A DNA stretch of 18,651 nucleotides from JALYNX01 sp040905925 (GCA_040905925.1 JBBDQO010000116.1:1-18651), one strand, 5' to 3'; shown: positions 6,887-15,486, numbered from the stretch's first letter. The notes: generated from the letters alone by a model not told the origin. Made by a program: numbers and translations.

Positions 6887-7807
6887 ATGGGTAGGAGAGC
6901 CATCGTTCTGCTTGTGGCCTTGATACTGGCCGGACTGGCCGCTTGGGCGGTCTGGAACTACTTGCAGGGCATAGAAGACGAAATCGAAGCCGGCCAGGCT
7001 CAGGTCACGGTCTACCGCGCGGTCGATGCCATCACCGAAGGGACCGACGGGGCCATCATCCTGTCGAACTTCAACTCGGGTGGTCAGCTGATCGAGGCGG
7101 GCACCGAAGAGCAGGAAGACCTGCCTGCCGGGGCCATCACCGACGAGGCGCAGCTCAATCTGGTTTTGGGCGGCAAGGTGGCGGCCGGGCCGATCTCGGC
7201 GAACTCGATCTTGGTCGAGTCGCAGTGGACGGCGATCACCATCGACGTCACGCCTCTCGCTAAGAAGATCCCTGAAGGCAAGCAGGCCATCGTGATCTCA
7301 ACGGACAACGTCCGGGGGGTCAACGGGTTTGTCAACCCCGGTGATCGGGTCAACATGATCATCACCCTCGACATACCCGAGGACCTGCTTCCCCCGGAGC
7401 TCCAAGGAATCGCCGAGACGCCGACGGAACCGCCGGTTGAGGGCGCACCCCCCATCGAAGAAGCCGTTGCGGTTGTGACCTTCACCCGGTACGTCCTCCA
7501 GGGGATCCCGGTGCTGGCGACAGGTCGTGACATCCGCGCCGACGAGGACGCTCCGCAGCCGGTGCAAGCCGAGCCGGAAACCCCCGTCGAGGGCGAGGTC
7601 GACACCACAGGCGCCGAAGAGGACCTCGGTAACGAGACCATCTTCACCCTCGAAGTCACCCCCGAGCAGGCCGAGCGCATCGCATACGCCTTCGAGAATG
7701 GTTCCATGTGGTTGACCCTCGTTCCCGCTGACTTCGTCGAGGTGGAGACCCCTGGTGTGACCATCCTCAACTTGTTCGGCAATCTGAGCGACGACATTTT
7801 CGGATAA
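6887..7807 (+). CDS. cpaB: Tad pilus assembly protein CpaB/RcpC (SAF domain)
   Basis: 306-residue CpaB/RcpC-type protein with an N-terminal membrane anchor (residues 4-24) and an extracytoplasmic body. An SAF-like region lies near residues 38-125 and the family-diagnostic GFVNPGDRVNMIIT block at 147-160. A C-terminal beta domain includes the FTLEVTPEQAERIAYAFENG pattern (residues 253-272), in which the protein reads pilus-machinery style repeats. Two acidic, Pro-rich insertions (about 163-192 and 218-250) are probably flexible. The ATG at 6887 is chosen over an in-frame ATG at 6836 because the anchor begins right there and GAAGGGGA lies 5 nt upstream. It is the first gene of the pilus operon. 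In diderm bacteria CpaB works with the secretin RcpA; no secretin is encoded here, so its role may differ. Confidence 0.9.
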   Translation: MGRRAIVLLVALILAGLAAWAVWNYLQGIEDEIEAGQAQVTVYRAVDAITEGTDGAIILSNFNSGGQLIEAGTEEQEDLPAGAITDEAQLNLVLGGKVAAGPISANSILVESQWTAITIDVTPLAKKIPEGKQAIVISTDNVRGVNGFVNPGDRVNMIITLDIPEDLLPPELQGIAETPTEPPVEGAPPIEEAVAVVTFTRYVLQGIPVLATGRDIRADEDAPQPVQAEPETPVEGEVDTTGAEEDLGNETIFTLEVTPEQAERIAYAFENGSMWLTLVPADFVEVETPGVTILNLFGNLSDDIFG

Positions 7808-7828
7808 GTTTGATTAAGAGGTTCGACC

Positions 7829-9013
7829 ATGTCATTGGCTGAGCACAATCTATTGGTGGTCGACAAGGACGATGATTTCGTCTCGGCGGCCAAAGAGCTG
7901 TTCGAAGGCCGGCTTCCTGTGGCGCGCTCCATCGAGGAAGCGAGTCAGACCATCGAGTCGGGCGAACTTCGAATGCTGCTGCTCGGGCCTTCGTACAGCA
8001 ACGAGGAGTCCATGGAGCAGGTGCGGAGCCTGCACAATCAGGATCCGGTGCTCGTCCTGATGATGGTGGCCGAGTCGGTCACCGCCGACCTCCTTCGGTA
8101 CGCGATGCGTGCCGGTGTCTCGGACGTGATCGAGTCCCCACTGGACGAGACCAAGATCGAGGCGGCGATCGAGCAGTTCGCTCACGATGTCCTGAAGCGG
8201 CGCAGTGTGGCCGCCCGGGTCTCCCACGAACCGGATCGCACCGAGCGAGGCAGACTCATCACTGTCACCTCCGCCAAGGGGGGAAGCGGCAAGACGGTCA
8301 TGGCCACCAACGTGGCGCTCCTTCTCAACCGGCTGCCGGACAAGAAGGTGGTGCTGGTCGACGCCGACCTCCAATTCGGCGACGTCTGCCTCCTCCTCCA
8401 GCTCGAGCCGCGCTTCACCATGGTGAACGCAGCCCACGAGCTGCATCAGCTGGACTCCGAGATGCTCGACTCGTTGCTCACCGAGCACCCGAGTGGGCTC
8501 AGGGTCCTCGCCGCACCGTTGGAGCCGGCTTTTGCCGACGACATCACGACCGCCGGCCTGATGCAGATGCTGGATGTCCTCCAGGAGACCTACGACTACG
8601 TCGTGGTGGACACCGCTTCGATGCTCGACGAGTTGATCCTGTCACTGATCGAGAAGGCGGACCAGGTGCTCATGATCGTGGACATGGACCTCCCATCGGT
8701 CAAAAACGCCAAGCTCGCCCTGGAGACCCTCCGTCTCCTCAAGTTCTCCACGTCCAACGTGAAACTCGTCATGAACCGCAGTAACTCCAAGGCGCGCCTT
8801 GACAACAAGGAAATCGAGGGTGCACTGAAGATGGAGATCGCAGCCGCCGTCCCCTCCGACGCCTCCGTTCCCAACTCGGTGAACGAGGGCCGTCCGGTGG
8901 TGGAGACCGACCCCAAGGGGAAAGTCGCCAAGGGGTTTGAGAGTGTCGCCGCGTTGATAGCGGGGAAGATCCCCGAGGGCACGCAAAAGAGCGGGCTTTT
9001 CGGGCGTAAGTAG
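7829..9013 (+). CDS. cpaE: Tad pilus localisation ATPase CpaE/TadZ (MinD-like)
   Basis: 394-residue cytoplasmic protein. Residues 1-120 form a receiver-like domain (LLVVDKDDDF at the start), but the position expected for the phosphoacceptor Asp lies in LLLGPS, so it cannot be phosphorylated in the usual way; atypical receivers are normal in this family. Residues 142-394 are a ParA/MinD-type ATPase with deviant Walker A AKGGSGKT (Lys150 signature, Lys155 P-loop), LVDADLQFGD (177-186) and a Walker B-like YVVVDTA (257-263). TadZ/CpaE proteins place the pilus machine at the pole or membrane. AAGAGG lies 7 nt before the ATG. It is 21 bp after cpaB and 17 bp before tadA. Confidence 0.94.
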   Translation: MSLAEHNLLVVDKDDDFVSAAKELFEGRLPVARSIEEASQTIESGELRMLLLGPSYSNEESMEQVRSLHNQDPVLVLMMVAESVTADLLRYAMRAGVSDVIESPLDETKIEAAIEQFAHDVLKRRSVAARVSHEPDRTERGRLITVTSAKGGSGKTVMATNVALLLNRLPDKKVVLVDADLQFGDVCLLLQLEPRFTMVNAAHELHQLDSEMLDSLLTEHPSGLRVLAAPLEPAFADDITTAGLMQMLDVLQETYDYVVVDTASMLDELILSLIEKADQVLMIVDMDLPSVKNAKLALETLRLLKFSTSNVKLVMNRSNSKARLDNKEIEGALKMEIAAAVPSDASVPNSVNEGRPVVETDPKGKVAKGFESVAALIAGKIPEGTQKSGLFGRK

Positions 9014-9030
9014 TGGGAAGGTTGTGAACG

Positions 9031-10392
9031 GTGCCATCTTTATCTGAAAGAGTTGCAGCTGCCAGGCAGAGCGAGACCGCCGACGTCGGTGACAACCGCA
9101 CCGATGCCATGAGCGAGCTCAGGGGTCGTCTTCATTTCAAGGTCGTGGAGGAACTGGGCCCGACGCTCTATGACAGGCAAATGTCGGACGCAGAGCTTCG
9201 GCTTCGCGTTCTCGAGATGCTGGAGTGGGCGGTCGACCAGGAGCAGGGGCTTCCCCTCACCTCCGCCGACCGGCGGGCCCTCCTCAACGAGATCGCATCC
9301 GATGTCCTGGGCTATGGCCCTATCGATCCGTTGCTCAACGACCCGGATGTCACCGAAGTCATGGCCAACGGCCCCTTCGATGTGTACTACGAAAAACTGG
9401 GGCGCATCCAACTCTCAGACGTGAAGTTCGTCGATGAGGTCCACCTCCGGAGGATCATCGACAAGATCGTCGGCCAGATCGGTCGTCGTGTCGACGAGGC
9501 CACGCCCATGGTCGACGCCCGTCTCCCCGACGGCTCCCGGGTCAACGCGGTCATCCATCCGCTGGCAATCGGCGGGCCGTTCCTGACGATTCGTAAGTTC
9601 GCGGTCGACCCTTACCAGGAAGCCGACCTGATTAACTTCGGGACCATCACCCAGCGCGTCGCCGACTTTTGTCGTGCCTGCGTCCGGGGCCGGCTCAACA
9701 TCCTCATCTCGGGTGGTACCGGCTCGGGTAAGACCACGACCCTCAACGTGATGTCGTCTTACATCCCCGGCGACGAGCGCATCGTCACTGTCGAGGACGC
9801 CGCCGAGCTCCAGCTCCACCAGGAGCACGTGCTGACCCTGGAGTCCCGCCCCGCCAACATCGAGGGCAAGGGTGCGGTTGGCATCCGTGACCTGGTGCGA
9901 AACACGTTGCGTATGCGCCCCGACCGCATCGTCGTTGGTGAGGTTCGTGGCGCCGAGGCCCTGGACATGCTCCAGGCCATGAACACCGGTCATGACGGCT
10001 CGCTGACCACTGTCCACTCCAATGCCCCTCGCGACACCCTGTCTCGTATCGAGACCATGGTGTTGATGGCCGGTTTCGACTTACCGATGCGTGCCATCCG
10101 GGAGCAGATCGCATCCGCGGTCGACCTCATCATCCATGTGTCCCGTCTCAAGGACGGAACCCGTCGGGTGACCCATGTCACCGAAGTGGAAGGCATGGAG
10201 GGCGAGATCATCACCCTGCAGGACCTCTTCCTGTTCGACTTCGGCATGGGCGTCGACGAAGACGGGATCTACAAGGGTCGTCTCAAGGCCACCGGCATCC
10301 GCCCCACGTTCTCCGAGGATCTCGAGAACCAGGGCATCCGGCTCCCTGCCGACCTGTTCGATCCCGAGCCCTTTGCCAGGGGTCGTGGGTGA
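9031..10392 (+). CDS. tadA: Tad pilus assembly/secretion ATPase TadA (CpaF)
   Basis: 453-residue hexameric motor ATPase of the type II/IV secretion superfamily that drives Flp pilus assembly. Visible motifs are Walker A GGTGSGKT (228-235, Lys234), the Asp box TVEDAAELQL (253-262), Walker B RIVVGEVRG (299-307, Glu304) and the His box GHDGSLTTVHSNAP (320-333), with arginines LRMRPDR between. The N-terminal 1-110 region is helical and includes the usual DVLGYGPIDPLL. Length and motifs are those of a full, active enzyme. Translation starts at GTG 9031, 9 nt after GGGAAGG. Its stop overlaps the tadB start as GTGA, so the two are probably translationally coupled. It should act at the cytoplasmic face beneath TadB/TadC. 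Confidence 0.97.
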   Translation: MPSLSERVAAARQSETADVGDNRTDAMSELRGRLHFKVVEELGPTLYDRQMSDAELRLRVLEMLEWAVDQEQGLPLTSADRRALLNEIASDVLGYGPIDPLLNDPDVTEVMANGPFDVYYEKLGRIQLSDVKFVDEVHLRRIIDKIVGQIGRRVDEATPMVDARLPDGSRVNAVIHPLAIGGPFLTIRKFAVDPYQEADLINFGTITQRVADFCRACVRGRLNILISGGTGSGKTTTLNVMSSYIPGDERIVTVEDAAELQLHQEHVLTLESRPANIEGKGAVGIRDLVRNTLRMRPDRIVVGEVRGAEALDMLQAMNTGHDGSLTTVHSNAPRDTLSRIETMVLMAGFDLPMRAIREQIASAVDLIIHVSRLKDGTRRVTHVTEVEGMEGEIITLQDLFLFDFGMGVDEDGIYKGRLKATGIRPTFSEDLENQGIRLPADLFDPEPFARGRG

Positions 10393-12341
10393 GACGACTT
10401 CTTCTGCTGGTTGTCGCCTTGGTTCTCGGGCTGAGCACGGCTGTCTCCGCACAGACGGCCACCCCCGAGATCGAGATCATCGACATCAATGGATCTCGCT
10501 ACGCCGAGAACGGACAGACGTTGATGGTTGTCGAGTTTCGAAACCTCCCGGCAGCTCCAGACCCGGCCCAACTGGCGGTGACCGTCAATGGCCAGCCTGT
10601 TTCCAATCTCGAGACGGTACTCCTCGGCGAGTCGAGTGTCCCGGTGGGTGTGGTCCTCGTGATCGACACCTCGGGCTCGATGGAGGGGGCCCCGATCGAG
10701 GCTGCCAAGGCGGCTGCCAAGAGCTTCGTCGCCCAGAAGAACCCTGAAGACTCGATTGCCCTGGTTACCTTCGCCGACACCGCGGTGGTTCAGACCGGTT
10801 TCACCACCAATACCAGCGACCTCAACAACCGCATCGACGCCATCGTCGCCACCGGGGAGACCGCCCTTTACGAGGGCGTGATCCTGGGTCTCAGCCTGTT
10901 CGACACAGCTTCGGTCGACACCTTGATCCCCAACCTGATCCTCATGAGTGACGGTGAGAACACCGTCGAAACCGCGACGCAGGATGAGGCCCTTGCCGCT
11001 GTCACCGGGAGTGACGCTCGCACCTTCGCCATCGCCCTCGAATCACCGGACTTCAACCCCGAGTCGGTGCAGGCGATTGCCACTGCCGGAGGCGGTCTGT
11101 TCCTCTCCACGCCGAATCCCGAGGAGCTGTCTTCGCTTTATGGAGCCATCAGCCGGGAGATCAGCAACACACTGGTGTCCCGCTTCGTCTCACCTGTCTC
11201 CACTCCGGGTGACGCCGAATTCGCGGTGACCTATCCGGGTGGCCTGGCCTCTAACGTGGTGTTCTCGGTCTCCGGATACGCCACAACCACCTCCGCGGCT
11301 CCGACCACCACTCCGACCACGGTGCCGCCGAGCACCATCAAGGTGGAAAACAGTCTCCCGCTCCCGTCGGGCTCTCTGGCCCTGATCGGCGCGGTCGGCC
11401 TCGGCCTCACCCTGTTCCTGTTCCTGATCATCCTGTTCGGGCGTGACGAAGACGAGGGAGGCGGCCGGTTCGCCAAGCGACTCCAGGCCTATGGCCGACG
11501 TGGCCGCGCTACAGAAGAAGAGAAGACGCCCTTCCTACAGAGGATCCCGATCCTCAACCGGTTCAGTCAGGCTGCCGAGGAGGAGGTCAGGAAGCGTGGA
11601 ATGCTCTCGGGGGTCACCGCCGCCTTGGAGCAGGCCAACATACCGATGACACCCGGCGAGGCGATCCTGTCCATGTTCGGCCTCTCGGCCGTCGGTGGCG
11701 TGTTCCTCGCCATCTTCAGCGGCCCGGTCACCGGTGCGATCGTGTTCGGCATCCTGCTCCTCTTCTTCATCTTCATGATCAGATACGCAGGTGGCCGGGA
11801 GAAGCGGAAGTTCGAGAAGCAGCTTCCGGACACCCTCACCCTCCTCTCGACCTCGCTGCGGGCCGGCTACTCGCTGCTACAGGCGATCGAGGCGGTGGCA
11901 ACCGAGGCCCCGGAGCCGACATCTCGCGAATTCAGCAGGGGCGTCACCGAAGCACGATTGGGGCGAACCGTCTCCGACGCCCTCCAGGGGATCGCCGAGA
12001 GGACCCAATCCCAGGACTTCGAATGGGCCACCATGGCGATCGAGATCCAACGTGAAGTCGGTGGGAACCTGGCCGAGGTCCTTCAGACCGTGGCCGACAC
12101 CATGCTCTCCCGAAACCGGCTCAAAGGCGAGATTCGAGCCCTGACCGCTGAGGGCCGGATCTCGGCTTTTGTCCTCGGGGCCCTTCCCTTCGCCCTGGCC
12201 ACCTTCCTCTGGTTCACCAACCGTGACTACCTGCTGCCGTTGCTCGAGTCGCCGACCGGAAGGATCGCCATATTCGCCGGGGCCTTGTTGATGGCCGGCG
12301 GGATCTTCTGGATGAAGAAGATTGTGGACATCGAAATATGA
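10389..12341 (+). CDS. tadB: TadB pilus platform protein with an N-terminal secreted vWA domain (fusion)
   Basis: 650 residues, about twice the usual TadB length. Residues 1-21 are a signal peptide (probable cleavage after VSA). Residues about 85-265 form a von Willebrand factor A domain with a complete MIDAS: DTSGSM (Asp93, Ser95, Ser97), Thr158 and Asp188 in MSDGE. A Thr/Pro-rich linker (298-316) leads to a membrane segment (328-350). From there the protein is an ordinary TadB: basic cytoplasmic stretch, two membrane helices (about 424-466), the T2SSF domain LPDTLTLLSTSLRAGYSLL (479-497) onward, and two C-terminal helices (590-609, 625-641). The vWA part should be outside the membrane and the T2SSF part should contact TadA. 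There is no frameshift, so the fusion is real in this sequence. GTG start, overlapping tadA. Confidence 0.93.
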   Translation: MRRLLLLVVALVLGLSTAVSAQTATPEIEIIDINGSRYAENGQTLMVVEFRNLPAAPDPAQLAVTVNGQPVSNLETVLLGESSVPVGVVLVIDTSGSMEGAPIEAAKAAAKSFVAQKNPEDSIALVTFADTAVVQTGFTTNTSDLNNRIDAIVATGETALYEGVILGLSLFDTASVDTLIPNLILMSDGENTVETATQDEALAAVTGSDARTFAIALESPDFNPESVQAIATAGGGLFLSTPNPEELSSLYGAISREISNTLVSRFVSPVSTPGDAEFAVTYPGGLASNVVFSVSGYATTTSAAPTTTPTTVPPSTIKVENSLPLPSGSLALIGAVGLGLTLFLFLIILFGRDEDEGGGRFAKRLQAYGRRGRATEEEKTPFLQRIPILNRFSQAAEEEVRKRGMLSGVTAALEQANIPMTPGEAILSMFGLSAVGGVFLAIFSGPVTGAIVFGILLLFFIFMIRYAGGREKRKFEKQLPDTLTLLSTSLRAGYSLLQAIEAVATEAPEPTSREFSRGVTEARLGRTVSDALQGIAERTQSQDFEWATMAIEIQREVGGNLAEVLQTVADTMLSRNRLKGEIRALTAEGRISAFVLGALPFALATFLWFTNRDYLLPLLESPTGRIAIFAGALLMAGGIFWMKKIVDIEI

Positions 12342-13276
12342 ACCTCCTTGAACTCGACGGACAACTGCTGGCTGTGCTCACGGTGGGCGCACTGATCTTC
12401 TTCGTGCTGGTTTGGGCAGGTCTCGGGGTGACCCGGGCCCGTGAGGACATGACCAACCGTCTCGCCCTCTACGGCCGCACCACCGGCGGTGTGATCCGTG
12501 ACGACGTGCTTGCCAAGCCGCTCGCCCAGCGCACGATCGGGCCGATCGTGCTCAAGATCTCCAACTTCCTGAGGCGGTTCACTCCGGTCGGCTATCTGGA
12601 GAAGAAGCAGCATGGGCTGGTCCTGGCCGGCAATCCCGGGAACCTGGATGCACCCTCCTTCGTCGTCATCAAGCTGCTAACTACGTCGGTGGGTCTCTTT
12701 GCTTCCTTCTTCCTGGTCAACTACGGGAGCGACGGCCTGCAACGGACCTTCCTCTTCATGATGCCGATCGTCCTCGGGTTCTTCGGCCCCGACGCCTGGC
12801 TCCAGCGCAAGATCGACGACAGGGCCCACACCATGCTGCGGGCCCTGCCGGACGTTCTCGACCTGCTGGTGATCTCGGTGGAAGCTGGTCTCGGTTTCGA
12901 CTCCGCCCTGTCCCGGGTGGTGGCAACTGTCCCGGGGCCGCTGTCCGAGGAGTTCTTCCGGATGCTCCAAGAGACCAGGGTCGGGGTGAGCCGCCGTGAC
13001 GCCATGCGACACCTCATGAATCGCACCGACCTCGACGAGCTAAGATCGTTCATGCTGGCCATGATCCAGGCTGAGGCCTTCGGTGTCACCATCGCCCGTG
13101 TGCTTCGGGTCCAGGCCGACGAAATGCGGGTGAAACGTCGTCAGCGGGCCCAGGAGAAGGCGTTCGCGGCGCCGGTCAAGCTCGTGTTCCCATTGGTGTT
13201 CTGTATCTTCCCGGCCCTGTTCATCGTTCTCCTCGGGCCGGCGGCGATCCAGATCGGCACCGCTTTCATCGACTGA
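12338..13276 (+). CDS. tadC: Tad pilus platform protein TadC
   Basis: 312-residue integral membrane protein of the T2SSF family, the second platform subunit beside TadB. A first membrane helix lies near residues 10-30, a pair near 108-150, then the T2SSF domain LRALPDVLDLLVISVEAGLG (about 168-187) with the conserved FGVTIARVLRVQADEMRVKRRQRAQEKA motif in two pieces (FGVTIARVL, then the basic MRVKRRQRAQ), and a C-terminal helix VFPLVFCIFPALFIVLLGPA. The ATG overlaps the tadB stop as ATGA, and its own stop overlaps the next start as TGATG, so all three are probably translated in step. Length is typical of TadC; nothing is missing. Confidence 0.94.
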   Translation: MNLLELDGQLLAVLTVGALIFFVLVWAGLGVTRAREDMTNRLALYGRTTGGVIRDDVLAKPLAQRTIGPIVLKISNFLRRFTPVGYLEKKQHGLVLAGNPGNLDAPSFVVIKLLTTSVGLFASFFLVNYGSDGLQRTFLFMMPIVLGFFGPDAWLQRKIDDRAHTMLRALPDVLDLLVISVEAGLGFDSALSRVVATVPGPLSEEFFRMLQETRVGVSRRDAMRHLMNRTDLDELRSFMLAMIQAEAFGVTIARVLRVQADEMRVKRRQRAQEKAFAAPVKLVFPLVFCIFPALFIVLLGPAAIQIGTAFID

Positions 13277-14622
13277 TGAGCCAGACGGCGGCCACGCCGT
13301 CACCACGCCGTTTCTCTTTAGCCCATCTGCTCCTTGTTGTGCCCTGGGTCGCACTTGTGATCGACGCCTGGGCGCCGATCCGGGACAACTCATTCCTGTG
13401 GCACATCCGGGCTGGTGACCTCCAGGCCGTGGCCGGCGAGATCCTGACCTCGGACCCGTTCTCGTTCACAATGTACGGGGAGCCCTGGCTCACCCAGAGC
13501 TGGCTAGCCGAGCTCCTCTACGTTTGGGGGGAGCGCACCTGGGGGCTTGGTTTCGTCCCTCCCATGATGCTGCTGATGACGTCGCTCGCCTTCCTTGGGA
13601 TCGGGCTCATCGCCTACCGCCGCTCTCGAAGCGTCTCCGGCACTGCAGTGGTGCTGATGCTCAGCACAATCTTGTTGATCAGCTTTCTGGCCCCGAGGCC
13701 AGTGATCTTCTCATTCGCACTTTTCGTCCTGGTGATCTTGGCCTGGGAGCGGCCCGTGACCCGGTGGACGGTCCCTTTCATGTTCTGGGTTTGGGCCTCG
13801 GTGCATGGCAGCTTTGCCATCGGCCTCGCATACGTGGGTTTGAGCCTGGTGGCCGAAAAGGAGTGGAAATGGCTGCCTACGGCCATCCTGTCCGGTCTGG
13901 TGACCTTGTTAACGGCTCACGGGCTGGGTGTGCTCACAGTGCTGCTCGAATTCGTATATGCACGTGACGCCCTCGCCTTGCTCTCGGAGTGGAGAAGGCC
14001 GGAAATCGTGTCTGTGGTGTTCATACCGTTTCTGATCGGGCTTGCCATGATCGTGTGGGCTGCGATCAAGGGCCGGGTGACACCAAGGCACCTATGGGTG
14101 ATCGTGCCCTTCCTCGCCATGGGTCTAGGGGCCACCCGGGCCATACCCCCGGCGTGGATCGCACTGATCCCATTGGTCAGTCTCGGCGTTTTCGGATTGA
14201 AGGCGGGCTCGGCTCCCAGGTTCTCGGTCAGGCAGGCTGCGGTGTTCGTTGCCGCGGTTCTGGTCTTGCCCTTCTTCCTTGCATCTGACGGCTCGCTCGA
14301 TGACGAGCGCTTCCCGGTGGCTGCCGCGGCTGCCCTTGACGACGGCCGCACATTTCACGACGATCGCACCGGGGGATATCTGATCTGGGCGGAGGGCCCC
14401 GGCCGTCAGGTCTTTATCGACGACCGTGCCGAGCTCTATCAGGATCGGCTGGCCGAATTCGTGGCCGTTCGTGACGGTGACCAACCATTCGATCCGGTGT
14501 TCGAACGTGACGGCATCGGGCAGGTGCTGCTCAAGGTCACCGAGCCCCTGGTTGGCGACTTGGAGGCGGCAGGGTGGGAACCGGTGTTCGAGGACGATCA
14601 ATATGTTGTTCTCAGGCCCTGA
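13276..14622 (+). CDS. Polytopic GT-C-like membrane protein in the pilus operon
   Basis: 448 residues with about ten hydrophobic segments between residues 14 and 335, then a soluble C-terminal domain of about 110 residues. The first extracytoplasmic loop carries the pattern Asp37...Trp42-His43...Asp60-Pro-Phe-Ser-Phe-Thr...Gly-x-Pro-Trp71...Trp76-Leu-Ala-Glu, seen in a broad group of uncharacterised bacterial membrane proteins that resemble GT-C glycosyltransferases (lipid-sugar donors, acceptor outside the membrane). The tail contains GGYLIWAEGPGRQVFIDDRA, also usual in that group. It starts one base into the tadC stop codon, so it is part of the operon. Glycosylation of pilin or another surface protein is a reasonable guess from context only. 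No specific family name can be assigned from sequence alone. Confidence 0.75.
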   Translation: MSQTAATPSPRRFSLAHLLLVVPWVALVIDAWAPIRDNSFLWHIRAGDLQAVAGEILTSDPFSFTMYGEPWLTQSWLAELLYVWGERTWGLGFVPPMMLLMTSLAFLGIGLIAYRRSRSVSGTAVVLMLSTILLISFLAPRPVIFSFALFVLVILAWERPVTRWTVPFMFWVWASVHGSFAIGLAYVGLSLVAEKEWKWLPTAILSGLVTLLTAHGLGVLTVLLEFVYARDALALLSEWRRPEIVSVVFIPFLIGLAMIVWAAIKGRVTPRHLWVIVPFLAMGLGATRAIPPAWIALIPLVSLGVFGLKAGSAPRFSVRQAAVFVAAVLVLPFFLASDGSLDDERFPVAAAAALDDGRTFHDDRTGGYLIWAEGPGRQVFIDDRAELYQDRLAEFVAVRDGDQPFDPVFERDGIGQVLLKVTEPLVGDLEAAGWEPVFEDDQYVVLRP

Positions 14623-14644
14623 GGCGCTGTAGTACCTTGCCCGG

Positions 14645-15202
14645 GTGAGTTCTGCGCTGTACCTGGACACGGCGACCCTGGAGGCTGGTCTCGACCACAT
14701 CCGCCAGTCTCCTCGGGATGTGGGGACGATCGAGATCATCATCCGCCGTCCCGGGGTCGATAAGCGTGAGGAGCTCGAGGAAGCCGAACTGGACCTCGAG
14801 CTAGGGGTGGTCGGGGACAGCTGGAAGGCTCGAGAAAGCACCAGCACAACTGATGGCGGCCCGAATCCTGACACCCAAGTCAACATCATGAATGCAAGGG
14901 TGATCGCTCTGGTGGCCCAGGACCGTGATCGCTGGTCGCTTGCCGGGGACCAGTTCTACGTCGATCTCGATCTGAGCCGTGAGAACCTCCCACCGGGGAC
15001 CAGGCTGCAACTCGGCTCCGCGGTGGTGGAGGTCAGTGGGACCCCGCATACGGGTTGTTCCAAGTTCTCCGGGCGCTTCGGCGCCGACGCCCTGCGCTTC
15101 GTAAACACCGGCGTCGGACGTGATCTCTCGTTTCGGGGCATCAACACCCGGGTGGTGGCGCCGGGGGTGGTCCGCCGCGCCGATCAGATCAAGAAACTCT
15201 GA
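14645..15202 (+). CDS. MOSC-domain protein
   Basis: 185-residue cytoplasmic protein of the MOSC superfamily (C-terminal domain of molybdenum cofactor sulfurase and relatives). The signature is the GTPHTGCSKFSGRFGADAL segment (132-150) with the conserved Cys138, preceded by GDQFYVDLDLSRENLPPG (101-118). MOSC proteins are thought to bind sulfur or molybdenum cofactor through that cysteine; stand-alone members of this kind have no settled substrate. GTG 14645 is chosen because it is the nearest start to the first conserved residues; TAGTAC (14630-14635) ends 9 nt before it and there is no good Shine-Dalgarno, so a leaderless start is possible. It lies 22 bp after the pilus operon and is followed by a strong terminator. 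A functional link to the pilus is not evident. Confidence 0.88.
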   Translation: MSSALYLDTATLEAGLDHIRQSPRDVGTIEIIIRRPGVDKREELEEAELDLELGVVGDSWKARESTSTTDGGPNPDTQVNIMNARVIALVAQDRDRWSLAGDQFYVDLDLSRENLPPGTRLQLGSAVVEVSGTPHTGCSKFSGRFGADALRFVNTGVGRDLSFRGINTRVVAPGVVRRADQIKKL

Positions 15203-15230
15203 CCGAAGTTCCCGTCCGCGTCCAGACGTA

Positions 15231-15258
15231 GAAAGGGGCCCGCAAGCGGGCCCCTTTC
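15231..15258. terminator. Bidirectional rho-independent-type terminator
   Basis: GAAAGGGGCCCG and CGGGCCCCTTTC form a perfect 12-bp stem with loop CAAG. The AAA/TTT flanks sit inside the stem on both sides, so it can act in both directions. It separates the converging MOSC gene (plus) and flp1 (minus), starting 28 bp after the MOSC stop and ending 17 bp from the flp1 stop. Confidence 0.85.
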
Positions 15259-15275
15259 AATCAGTCAAATCTGGT

Positions 15276-15449
15276 CTAACCGAGACCGGAACTGACCTCG
15301 CTGAAGGTCTCGGAGACCTCCCGACCGGCGATCTGCACGGCCACGAGTGCGACAATGGCAATCAGCACCACGAGGAGTGCGTACTCAACCATTGAGGCGC
15401 CCTTCTCGGACTGAATCCAACTTGTTACCTTGGTCCACAGAGCAAGCAT
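15276..15449 (-). CDS. flp: Flp/Fap-type pilin (copy 1)
   Basis: 57-codon gene, too short for ordinary ORF cut-offs. It encodes the prepilin of the Tad pilus: a short leader (MLALWTKVTSWIQSEKG), then ASMVEYALLVVLIAIVALVA, the Flp hydrophobic helix with the G|xxxxEY processing motif (cleavage expected after Gly17, Glu22 at +5, Tyr23 at +6), and a short polar tail EVSETFSEVSSGLG. AAGGAGG precedes the ATG by 7 nt. It is about 60% identical to the copy at 15547-15726 and lies 97 bp after it on the same strand, with an inverted-repeat element between. No prepilin peptidase (TadV) is in the window. The mature subunit would be about 40 residues. Confidence 0.92.
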   Translation of the reverse strand: MLALWTKVTSWIQSEKGASMVEYALLVVLIAIVALVAVQIAGREVSETFSEVSSGLG

Positions 15450-15486
15450 TAAACCCCTCCTTGTCTCGGATTACTGGCTTGCAGTA

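Noticed and set aside
6679..6894. A 71-codon frame between rpsA and cpaB
   Set aside because: No Shine-Dalgarno, atypical composition, no family resemblance; it ends over the cpaB start and overlaps the hairpin region.
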